Assembly (NCBI RefSeq): GCF_000827595.2
Contig: NZ_LN776186.1
Span: 102,236-166,235 of the forward strand
DNA length: 64,000 nt
Origin: Necropsobacter massiliensis
Lineage (GTDB): Bacteria; Pseudomonadota; Gammaproteobacteria; Enterobacterales; Pasteurellaceae
Reading direction: 5' to 3'
The notes beneath the pieces are model-generated. The model had not been told where the DNA came from and ran no database searches. It was given only the letters and a program-made list of their open reading frames with translations. Both the position numbers and the translations under genes were made by a program. Positions 1 to 7,620 of the stretch are shown here, one piece after another (position 1 is the stretch's first letter; the number at the start of each line of letters is the position of its first letter).

Positions 1-81
1 GCCTTTGAATGGGTTCATGTGCAGCTCCATCAGCAAAAGGGGATGATAAGTTTATCACCACCGACTATTTGCAACAGTGCC
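1..81 (-). mobile_element. IS26, end of a truncated first copy (transposase 5' end and terminal repeat)
   Basis: This stretch is identical to positions 2220-2300, the transposase-start end of the complete IS26 in this window. It finishes with the terminal repeat TTTGCAACAGTGCC at 68-81. The rest of the copy lies left of the window. The two copies have the same orientation and bracket catA2, the usual layout of an IS26 pseudo-compound transposon. Confidence 0.95.
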
Positions 82-97
82 CTGTTTAGAGTACTAT
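69..97 (+). promoter_or_regulatory. Hybrid promoter: -35 in IS26 end, -10 in adjacent DNA
   Basis: TTGCAA at 69-74, inside the IS26 terminal repeat, is followed after exactly 17 bp by TACTAT at 92-97. IS26 ends are known to supply a -35 box to neighbouring genes. Transcription would start near 104 and run through the truncated ORF towards catA2. That start lies after the only ATG near the 5' end of the truncated ORF (98), so the promoter more plausibly serves catA2 than the fragment. Confidence 0.6.
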
Positions 98-598
98 ATG
101 CGCCTGCAACAGTGGGCCACCGAAAATATTAAAAAACTGCTTTATCTCGCGGGGGATGACGCGGTGATTAATTACGGGAAAATGCGGCTGGAATTTTTGC
201 AGAAAGCACTGGCGCAGGATACCTCCGGTGACTTCTGCTTTCGTGTGCTGCATCCGGAAGTGTCTGGCCCGCCGGATATGAAAAAGGCTTCCGCCGGGTA
301 CCGTGACTTTATTATCGGTAACAGAGCGTTGCTGGATCTGGTGAATTCAGCCGGTGAAGGGGCTCCGGTTGCGCATTATTCCGCTGATGAAATTCAGTCA
401 TTATTTTCGGCACAAATACAGGGGTCGGTGGATAAATACGGCGATAGTTTCCTGACGGATGATCCGTATGTGCTGGCGGAAGACAAGCTGCAAACCTGTC
501 AGATGGAAATTGATTTAATGGCGGATGTGCTGAGAGCACCGCCCCGTGAATCCGCAGAACTGATCCGCTATGTATTTGCGGATGAGTGGCCGGAATAA
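82..598 (+). pseudogene. 5'-truncated gene of unknown function cut by IS26
   Basis: The open frame comes straight out of the IS26 end and ends at TAA 596-598, giving about 172 residues. The first ATG (98) has no ribosome binding site and lies upstream of the likely transcription start of the hybrid promoter. The product looks soluble and mainly helical, with an acidic C-terminus (ending FADEWPE). It has no signal peptide, membrane segment or motif that I recognise. The best reading is the C-terminal part of a gene that travelled with catA2 and lost its start when IS26 inserted. Function not identified. Confidence 0.55.
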
Positions 599-605
599 AT
601 AAAAC

Positions 606-629
606 CGGGCTTAATACAGATTAAGCCCG
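606..629 (+). terminator. Hairpin after the truncated gene
   Basis: CGGGCTTAA (606-614) and TTAAGCCCG (621-629) form a perfect 9-bp stem with a 6-nt loop just after the stop codon. The sequence after it is not a clean T-run, so it may be a weak terminator or an RNA-stabilising hairpin. Confidence 0.5.
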
Positions 630-674
630 TATCGGGTATTATTACTGAATACCAGACAGCTTACGGAGGACGGA

Positions 675-716
675 ATGTTACCCATTGAGACAACCAGACT
701 GCCTTCTGATTATTAA
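675..716 (+). CDS. Leader peptide of catA2 (13 residues)
   Basis: ATG at 675 is preceded by a strong Shine-Dalgarno GGAGGA at 665-670. It opens a 13-codon frame reading MLPIETTRLPSDY, ending at TAA 714-716. Codons 10-13 lie within the left arm of the hairpin that hides the catA2 ribosome binding site. A ribosome held near the Thr-Thr-Arg codons (6-8) would cover part of that arm. The geometry is that of translational attenuation leaders of inducible chloramphenicol resistance genes. Translation is inferred from the ribosome binding site and position, not proven. Confidence 0.65.
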   Translation: MLPIETTRLPSDY

Positions 717-740
717 TATTTTTCACTATTAATCAGAAGG
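702..740 (+). promoter_or_regulatory. Attenuator hairpin hiding the catA2 ribosome binding site
   Basis: CCTTCTGATTA (702-712) and TAATCAGAAGG (730-740) are perfect 11-bp inverted arms with a 17-nt loop. The right arm contains most of the catA2 Shine-Dalgarno (AGAAGGA, 735-741). In the folded RNA catA2 would be poorly translated. Movement or stalling of a ribosome on the leader ORF would open the stem. Confidence 0.7.
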
Positions 741-747
741 AATAACC

Positions 748-1389
748 ATGAATTTTACCCGGATTGACCTGAATACCTGGAATCGCAGGGAACATTTTGC
801 CCTTTATCGTCAGCAGATTAAATGCGGATTCAGCCTGACCACCAAACTCGATATTACCGCTTTGCGTACTGCACTGGCGAAAACCGGTTATAAGTTTTAT
901 CCGCTGATGATTTACCTGATCTCCCGGGCTGTTAATCAGTTTCCGGAGTTCCGGATGGCAATGAAAGATAATGAACTGATTTACTGGGAACAGTCAGACC
1001 CGGTCTTTACTGTCTTTCATAAAGAAACCGAAACATTCTCCGCACTGTCCTGCCGTTATTTTCCGGATCTCAGTGAGTTTATGGCGGGTTATAACGCGGT
1101 AACAGCAGAATATCAGCATGATACCAGGTTGTTTCCGCAGGGAAATTTACCGGAGAATCACCTGAATATATCATCGTTACCCTGGGTGAGTTTTGACGGA
1201 TTTAATCTGAATATCACCGGAAATGATGATTATTTTTCCCCGGTTTTTACAATGGCAAAGTTTCAGCAGGAAGGTGACCGCGTACTATTACCTGTTTCTG
1301 TACAGGTTCATCATGCAGTCTGTGATGGTTTTCATGCAGCAAGGTTTATCAATACACTTCAGCTGATGTGTGATAACATACTGAAATAA
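748..1389 (+). CDS. catA2: Chloramphenicol O-acetyltransferase, type II (CatA2)
   Basis: The 213-residue product transfers acetyl from acetyl-CoA to the 3-hydroxyl of chloramphenicol, inactivating the drug in the cytoplasm as a homotrimer. Length and sequence fit classical CAT. The active-site motif HHAVCDG is at residues 188-194, with the second of the two histidines as general base, and the start MNFTRIDLNTWNRREHF is that of the type II enzyme. It is set apart from CAT types I and III by sequence as I recall them. The ATG at 748 follows AGAAGGA. Expression is probably controlled by the leader peptide and hairpin just upstream. The gene is flanked by IS26 and is clearly acquired. Confidence 0.96.
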   Translation: MNFTRIDLNTWNRREHFALYRQQIKCGFSLTTKLDITALRTALAKTGYKFYPLMIYLISRAVNQFPEFRMAMKDNELIYWEQSDPVFTVFHKETETFSALSCRYFPDLSEFMAGYNAVTAEYQHDTRLFPQGNLPENHLNISSLPWVSFDGFNLNITGNDDYFSPVFTMAKFQQEGDRVLLPVSVQVHHAVCDGFHAARFINTLQLMCDNILK

Positions 1390-1408
1390 ATTAATTAATT
1401 CTGTATTT

Positions 1409-1445
1409 AAGCCACCGTATCCGGCAGGATTGGTGGCTTTTTTTT
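1409..1445 (+). terminator. Rho-independent terminator of catA2
   Basis: AAGCCACC (1409-1416) pairs with GGTGGCTT (1432-1439), followed by a run of eight T at 1438-1445. It starts 20 bp after the catA2 stop codon. Confidence 0.88.
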
Positions 1446-1480
1446 ATATTTTAACCGTAATCTGTAATTTCGTTTCAGAA

Positions 1481-2300
1481 GGCACTGTTGCAAAGTTAGC
1501 GATGAGGCAGCCTTTTGTCTTATTCAAAGGCCTTACATTTCAAAAACTCTGCTTACCAGGCGCATTTCGCCCAGGGGATCACCATAATAAAATGCTGAGG
1601 CCTGGCCTTTGCGTAGTGCACGCATCACCTCAATACCTTTGATGGTGGCGTAAGCCGTCTTCATGGATTTAAATCCCAGCGTGGCGCCGATTATCCGTTT
1701 CAGTTTGCCATGATCGCATTCAATCACGTTGTTCCGGTACTTAATCTGTCGGTGTTCAACGTCAGACGGGCACCGGCCTTCGCGTTTGAGCAGAGCAAGC
1801 GCGCGACCATAGGCGGGCGCTTTATCCGTGTTGATGAATCGCGGGATCTGCCACTTCTTCACGTTGTTGAGGATTTTACCCAGAAACCGGTATGCAGCTT
1901 TGCTGTTACGACGGGAGGAGAGATAAAAATCGACAGTGCGGCCCCGGCTGTCGACGGCCCGGTACAGATACGCCCAGCGGCCATTGACCTTCACGTAGGT
2001 TTCATCCATGTGCCACGGGCAAAGATCGGAAGGGTTACGCCAGTACCAGCGCAGCCGTTTTTCCATTTCAGGCGCATAACGCTGAACCCAGCGGTAAATC
2101 GTGGAGTGATCGACATTCACTCCGCGTTCAGCCAGCATCTCCTGCAGCTCACGGTAACTGATGCCGTATTTGCAGTACCAGCGTACGGCCCACAGAATGA
2201 TGTCACGCTGAAAATGCCGGCCTTTGAATGGGTTCATGTGCAGCTCCATCAGCAAAAGGGGATGATAAGTTTATCACCACCGACTATTTGCAACAGTGCC
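1481..2300 (-). mobile_element. IS26, complete copy (820 bp, IS6 family)
   Basis: The element runs from GGCACTGTTGCAAA at 1481 to its inverted copy TTTGCAACAGTGCC ending at 2300. This is exactly 820 bp, the length of IS26. It carries one transposase gene reading leftward. It is the right boundary of the catA2 unit and joins directly to the interrupted res gene. Confidence 0.98.
1533..2237 (-). CDS. tnpA: IS26 transposase (DDE, IS6 family)
   Basis: The 234-residue transposase catalyses IS26 strand transfer. The start chosen is the ATG giving MNPFKGRHF (2237), the usual IS26 start, rather than a longer in-frame extension. An N-terminal helix-turn-helix comes first. The catalytic DDE triad is then visible as D78 (HMDETY), D138 (NTDKAP) and E173 (VIECDHGK). 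Residue 184 is glycine, the standard IS26 form and not the G184N variant. The gene appears intact, so the element may be active. Confidence 0.97.
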   Translation of the reverse strand: MNPFKGRHFQRDIILWAVRWYCKYGISYRELQEMLAERGVNVDHSTIYRWVQRYAPEMEKRLRWYWRNPSDLCPWHMDETYVKVNGRWAYLYRAVDSRGRTVDFYLSSRRNSKAAYRFLGKILNNVKKWQIPRFINTDKAPAYGRALALLKREGRCPSDVEHRQIKYRNNVIECDHGKLKRIIGATLGFKSMKTAYATIKGIEVMRALRKGQASAFYYGDPLGEMRLVSRVFEM

Positions 2301-4091
2301 TGTTTTTTTATTGATTTCCGCAAAAAGTCCACCGTTAAACTCATCGTTTACGGCATCAAACTCGGCGGCATAACTTTCGTTTGCCGTTTTTAATAATCCT
2401 GCCGCGTCGCCAATGTTAATCACGCCAAATTTTGTGCCATTTTCGCCAATGGACAACGCCAATTCGCCGTCTGACTTTTTCAAATGCGTTAAACGCAATC
2501 TTGCTAAATGTGTGGTCGCGAAAATTTTGCTCAACATATCTTGATAAAGCGCGTTGATGTCGTCTGAAAAATGCAAAAGCGGCGTAAATCGTCCTTTAAA
2601 AATGTGCTCATTTTTCTCGTTCAAAAGCTGGGCATTATCCAAAATTAACTCACGCAACCATTTTTGTACGGTTTCAGGTTCATTCACAAAGAAAGCCAAC
2701 TGGCGAACTACTTTTAATACATCGCTGTTATCATCCGATACTTTATTCCCCACAAACACTAAAAGTGGCTTTTCAATTTGCCACTCAGCAAGTGCTTTTT
2801 TATGCGTTTCAAACAGATAAAGCTGCTGGTAAAACGACAGCAAACTTGCCACAAAATACAGCGGTAAATTGTCATCAAAGCCCTGTTTTTTCATATTTAA
2901 AATCAGGCTTTCCTTGCCGTAGCCGTCGGCATAAAAATACTTGTAGGAATAATCAAACAACACCGATTTGGCATAGGTTTCCAACACGGCTTTGGTGCGG
3001 ATTTTTGCCATTTCCAGCTCGTCTAATTCCAATTTCGCTAAATCTTCTTCCGACAAACCTTTTAAGCTGCCTTTGTTAAACAATAATTTGGCTTTGGCTT
3101 TTTGCCGTTCTTCTCTCTCGCCTGCAATGGTTTTGCCTTTTGCCACCGCTTGCCCCAGCGTTGCCGAATACTCAAAAGCAAAACCGCCTTTTACCAAGGC
3201 TTCACGCCGCAACAGCCACTGTTCGCCTGATGTGCCGCGATGTCCTTCGTCTACCAACACCAAATTATTGCCGTCAAAGGCTTCGGTTGAAACGGTTTTT
3301 TCGCCTGATTTCTCCGCCAATTTATTAACGTCAATAATTTCCACCGTTAAACCCATGCCCACATTATCGTTGGCATAATTAAACTGCATTTGACTGCTCT
3401 GATTTTTATCAAAAAGCATGGCTGAAAAACCTGAAAGCTGCAATTCCGCTAAATGCTGCTGGCTTAAACCTTCGTTTGGTGTGAGCAAAATCACTTTATC
3501 GGGGCGATTTTGCTGGTTAAGCGGTCTCATTTGCCCAAAAAAGTGCAAATATTGCAAAATATTGACGTGCATCAGCAATGTTTTACCGCTGCCTGTAGCG
3601 TTCCAAAAAGCGATTTTATTTAAGCTCTCCAAGCGATAATCTTCAAAATTCAACGCCGCTTTTTCACCTTTTTCTTGGGCATATTTTTTGAGTTCTGCAT
3701 TTAAGGCATTTAATAAATCGTCTTTTTTGTTGAAATACCAATCTAAATAAATTTCGGTAAACAGCAGCGATAAATATTGAAAATATTTTGGACGCAAAAC
3801 ATCGCCGCTTTCGCGGTTGCGTTTTTCAGTGATTTTTTGCCAATAATTCACAATGCGTAAATCGTATTCGGCAAAATCCGCTTCGCTAAAAAGATTTTCC
3901 GTGCCAAAAAACAAGACATTACTTAAATGATGAAAATATTGGCTGTGTCCGTCTTGTGCGGTAAATTCGCCGTTTTCCGCCGTTGCCATTTGTGTTTTAA
4001 ATTCTGCCAACGTTTTTTTGCCAAATAGCGAAAACAGCCAGCGATTTAAAATTAAATGCTGGTCAAAATGGAAGGTTTTGTTTTTTGCCAT
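2301..4091 (-). pseudogene. Type III-like restriction subunit Res, 3' end removed by the IS26 unit
   Basis: This encodes the N-terminal 597 residues of an SF2 helicase subunit of a restriction-modification system. Motif I (NATGSGKT) is near residue 165 and motif II, the variant box DEGH, near residue 280. The frame then runs into IS26 and ends after a few foreign codons (TGTVANSRW). Later helicase motifs and the expected C-terminal nuclease domain are not present, so DNA cleavage is presumably lost. The ATG at 4091 lies 2 nt after the mod stop codon, so the two genes form one operon. Base composition is AT-rich compared with the rest of the window. Confidence 0.88.
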
Positions 4092-4093
4092 TT

Positions 4094-7000
4094 TTACGCC
4101 TCCGCAAACATACGTGCTAAAAATTCTGCTTCAATGCTTAGGATTTTTAGGCTGCCACTTTTCTCGCCGTCCCACGCCGTTTCTAAACAATGGTCGCCGT
4201 TTAAATAAATTTGGGCATATTCGCAATCGGCAGGGTTAATCGCACGTTTGGCAAAGAATTTTTCCAATTCGTCATAACCCACACGCTCTACATCACGCCA
4301 AAAAATAAGCGTTTTTTTGTCCTCACTTTTTCCGTTTAAATGACATTCAATCGCCACAAAACCTTTTTCTTCGCGTTTATCGTCAATATCCAACACATTT
4401 GCGCCGATTAAATAATTAAAGGTTTCAACCAAATCAATGCGTTGAAATACAAATGCCCCTGCACTGTTTTGGCTAATTTTGAGCTGATAATCAAACGGTT
4501 TTTCAAAATGCGAAAGATTAAGCAAGCTGCCTTGGCTTTCAATATTGAGCATATAGTTCAGCAAATAATCTTGTTGAGCGGTTTCGGGTAGCTCATCAAA
4601 TAAGCCTTTGCGTTGTAAAGCTAAATTATTCAGCGTGTCTTCATAGCTTTCTAATTTTAAAATTTTCACGATTTGCGGCACGCCGTTGAAGCTACCCGAA
4701 TTTGCAGATTTTTCACTAGAAGCGACCGTTTGCGGCTTGCCATCTTTCCAGTTTTCACTAAAAATCACTTTTTGCACACGGGGTTTTAACACCGTGTCAA
4801 AATATTCACCCTGCTCCACCAAAATATAACGGCGATTGCCGCTATCTTCACGGTTCAGATTAATCACGGCGTGGGCGGTTGTGCCAGAGCCTGCGAAGTA
4901 GTCTAGGATTACGTCGGTTTTGTTTGTAGAATAATCTGTTAGTTTTTGCACAAATAATGTTGGTTTTGGATAATCAAATTTACCTTCCACAAATAAGTGA
5001 TTTAATTCTGTTGTTGCAGCAGAATTCATATATTCATTATTTGTTGAAAATAATGTGCCAATTGGGTCAAAATCACTCGTCAAATTTTCTGCATATCTTT
5101 TAAAGATAAATCCGCGATGTTTTTTATTATATTCTTTCTTAAATTTTATTCGCCCACTCTGAATATATTTTTCCATTGTTTCCTTTGAAAAAGCCCAATA
5201 TCTTCCTTTTGGTGGATAATCTTCCAACCCAGTATAAGGGTTCTTGATAGGAAAGTATGTTGTTTCTCCCCCACTTTTTGCACTTGGGTCGCCAGATATC
5301 CAATCTCCATTTGGATCGTTATCAGGATTAGAATAACCAGCCAACGTTTTTTCTTCTCCTTTCATTTTCAAAGAATTTTTATCAATACAGTGAATAAGCA
5401 AATACTCGTGCTGAATATTTAAACCATTGCCATCATCACCAGTCATTGATTTTGTTTTTCTAATAAAATGTCCAATACTATTTTTATAAGAAAAAACATC
5501 ATCTGAAATTAATTTCAATCTTGCTTGCTCATTATCATCAATACTTTGAAAAATCACACCAGTTTGATTTAAAAGCGGTTTAGCTAATTGAAGGCGAGAA
5601 TGAATAAGGCTAGCCCAAGTAGAGCTTGGATAACCATCTTTATAAATAAATTTTCCTTTTGTTCTATCATCTTCCGTATTATACGGCGGGTCAATATAAA
5701 TACATTTCACTTGGTTTTGATATTTCGCTTGCAATAAATTTAAGGCTTGGAAATTATCAGAATGGATTAATGTGCCATTGATTTGGCTTTCAAAATCATC
5801 GCCAAAATGGATAGAAAGGGCTGAAAGGAGTGTGGATTGGAAACGCCCTGAAAAGAGAGAGGTATCAACCGTTAAAAAGCATAAATTTTCGTAAGTTATT
5901 GATTTTAAAGGACTTTGCCCCCCCCGCAAGGGTTTTCGCTTCATTGAAAAAGGCATTAGCCTCGTTGGCAGACACATTAAACAGCGTTTGCCATTGGGAA
6001 AGTTGTTTTTCATTGCCTGCAATTTCATCTAAAAAATCCACCGCTTGCGGCAATGCCAAAATATGATTAAGCGTAATCAAATAATGATGATTCGCCACAA
6101 ATTTCTTTTTCAACCATAATTTCTTTTGGAAGTTTTCTAATTGTGCTAAAAATTTAATTAAATCTTGGGCAATTTCTCGCAAAGTTTGAATTAAACGCAA
6201 ATTTTGCTCAATATGGCGAAAATCATTTACCGTTTGCAATTCGTCTAAATTCATCACTTCATTTTTAATATAAAAATCTAATTCACGATTTAAAAAACCG
6301 CCTAAATCTTTATGAATAAAATAATCGGCACTGTTTTTTTGCGTGTAATCAGATAAATGTTTTTCCAAAATGGTGCGGTTTGGATTATTTTCCGTTGGCT
6401 GTTTTTCGCTTAATGCTTGCCAATTGGTTTGCACCAATTCATCTGCAAAAATAGCAGCCAAATCCACTTCCAAGATTTTTTCTTGCTTGGCGGATTTTTC
6501 AAAAGGTTTGTAGTCAAACAAAATCACCAATTCTTGCCCATTTTCCGATTGCAAAATCGGCTGAATGCTTTGCGTGTAGCAATTGCCCTCTTCATCTTCT
6601 TTTTCAATGGTTTGTGCCGTTGCCAGCGTAAACAAACGTTTATCATTGTTGTCTTTGCGATTATCTTTCGCCACATCCGCCGCATTTAAACGGAAAAAAA
6701 CCGTTCTGCAGTCTGCTAATTGAAAACGGTAGTTGCTGAAATTCTCGCCCGATTTGGTGTAATACTGGTCTTTGTTCGCCCAATGCAACAACACTTCTTC
6801 GCCTGCATACGGAATGGCGTAAGTATCGCCCTTATAACGGCGTTGGCTGATAAAATCGCCTTCTTCGTAATAACGGCTAAAAAAGGTGAGCAAATGGCGA
6901 TAAACCGCTGTTTCCATATCGCCGCCTGATTGTTTGGCATCACTAATTTTGGCAGTTAATTCTTGATATTTCGCACTGCTTTCAAACGGCACACCAGCCG

Positions 7001-7229
7001 CTTGCAGCGTATTTTCCAGCTGTTTTAATTCTTCTTGCCAGCCGTTTGCCTGTTCGTTGTTTTGTTCGCTCAATGCTTGACGCACTTTCTGCGGCAAAGC
7101 CTCTGAAAGATAACGCTCAATTTCGCTTGAACGGGTGTTTAAAATACGATAAATCCCAAAATCCAAATCGGCACGGTTGATTTGGAAAATTTCTTTGAGT
7201 TTGGTGGTGAGTTCTTTGAGTTGGCGCAT
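4094..7229 (-). CDS. Phase-variable type III-like DNA methyltransferase Mod, OFF (frameshifted at a G8 tract)
   Basis: The gene encodes a modification methyltransferase using S-adenosylmethionine. In frame 1, starting at 7229, residues 1-435 form an N-terminal helical domain that begins with a KEIFQINRADLDFG-like segment. Frame 2 then carries the catalytic part, with DPPYN (motif IV) followed by DYFAGSGTT (motif I), the order of beta-class N6-adenine/N4-cytosine enzymes. The frames meet in a run of eight G on the coding strand (5918-5925). With seven or ten G the gene would be one 1,044-residue protein (seven) without internal stops. As read here it gives a 454-residue truncated product. ATG 7241 is an alternative start. 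With res destroyed, an ON variant would act as an orphan methyltransferase. Confidence 0.85.
5918..5925 (-). repeat. G8 homopolymer (phase-variation tract) in mod
   Basis: Eight consecutive C on the plus strand are eight G in the mod coding sequence, directly after codon 435. Removing one G, or adding two, restores the frame between the two halves of the methyltransferase. Confidence 0.9.
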
Positions 7230-7267
7230 AATCTGTCTCATTTTGATGATAAATTGAGACAGATTAT
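7228..7267. promoter_or_regulatory. Perfect 13-bp inverted repeat overlapping mod promoter and start codon
   Basis: ATAATCTGTCTCA at 7228-7240 and TGAGACAGATTAT at 7255-7267 are perfect inverted arms with a 14-nt AT-rich spacer. The outer end of the right arm overlaps the likely -10 box, and the left arm overlaps the ATG at 7229. The expected transcription start lies inside the repeat, so the site should act on DNA, as an operator, rather than as an RNA hairpin. No regulator is identified. Confidence 0.65.
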
Positions 7268-7292
7268 AGCAGTTTATTCGGTTGTTTTTGAA
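7263..7292 (-). promoter_or_regulatory. Likely promoter of the mod-res operon
   Basis: On the minus strand a consensus -10 TATAAT occupies 7268-7263. TTCAAA at 7292-7287 is a plausible -35 with an 18-bp spacer. The predicted start near 7256 gives a short 5' leader before the mod ATG. Confidence 0.6.
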
Positions 7293-7454
7293 GGCAAATC
7301 GGGATTTAAGCGATAAAGATAAAAAGGCGTTTGTCCAAGTTGCAAGAAGACATTTGAAATTGAGCAGATAGAAGCTGATCACCTGAAACCGTGGTCGCAA
7401 GGCGAAAAAACTGACCTTTCAAACGATCAAATGCTTTGCAAACACTGCAACTGA
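7273..7454 (+). pseudogene. Remnant of an HNH endonuclease gene
   Basis: From 7332 to the TGA at 7452-7454 the plus strand reads 40 codons with the HNH zinc/metal fold pattern: CPSC near the start, EADHLKPWS in the middle and MLCKHCN at the end. Just upstream, in another frame, FLKANRDLSDKDKKA resembles the segment that often precedes such a domain. The two pieces are separated by a frameshift and probably a small deletion, and there is no start codon. It lies back-to-back with the mod promoter, which suggests an earlier larger defence locus. Confidence 0.75.
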
Positions 7455-7468
7455 AGAAATCGGATAAT

Positions 7469-7508
7469 TAACTTTCGTAAGTTATCTGGCAGTTTTTACT
7501 AAAAACTG
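7469..7508. other. Two small hairpins between the HNH remnant and the receptor gene
   Basis: TAACTT (7469-7474) pairs with AAGTTA (7479-7484), and CAGTTTTT (7490-7497) with AAAAACTG (7501-7508). Neither is followed by a T-run, so I do not call a terminator. Confidence 0.35.
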
Positions 7509-7535
7509 TGATCCACTTCAAAAATATTTAATTTT

Positions 7536-7552
7536 GATAATAATTATCATTT
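7536..7552 (+). promoter_or_regulatory. Fur box upstream of the TonB-dependent receptor
   Basis: GATAATAATTATCATTT closely matches the palindromic Fur consensus (GATAATGATAATCATTATC). It lies 70-85 bp before the receptor ATG at 7621, a normal place for iron repression of a haem-source receptor. Confidence 0.75.
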
Positions 7553-7620
7553 GTAAAGTGACATTAAAATCTTTAAAATAGCGCGGTTTTTATATTTTGG
7601 GGTCTTAAAAGGATTTATTT

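Larger units (their letters stand above)
1..2300. mobile_element. IS26-bounded catA2 resistance unit (left end outside window)
   Basis: Two directly oriented IS26 copies flank about 1.4 kb carrying a truncated gene and catA2. The unit sits inside the res gene of a restriction-modification locus, whose reading frame stops at 2301. The 8 bp left of the full IS26 (TTTCAGAA) and right of it (TGTTTTTT) differ, so that copy alone has no target duplication. A duplication around the whole unit would need the sequence left of position 1. IS26 units of this kind move by cointegrate formation or homologous recombination between copies; that is family knowledge, not something seen here. Confidence 0.85.

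Noticed and set aside
1430..1642. Plus-strand 70-residue frame across the catA2 terminator and IS26 end
   Set aside because: It crosses a terminator and the element boundary and is antisense to the transposase.
1710..2393. 227-residue plus-strand frame over IS26
   Set aside because: It is the antisense shadow of the IS26 transposase and runs into unrelated flanking DNA.
4094..7229. Two independent genes in place of one mod gene
   Set aside because: The halves complement each other's domains and join precisely at a slippery G8 tract; neither half alone is a complete methyltransferase.
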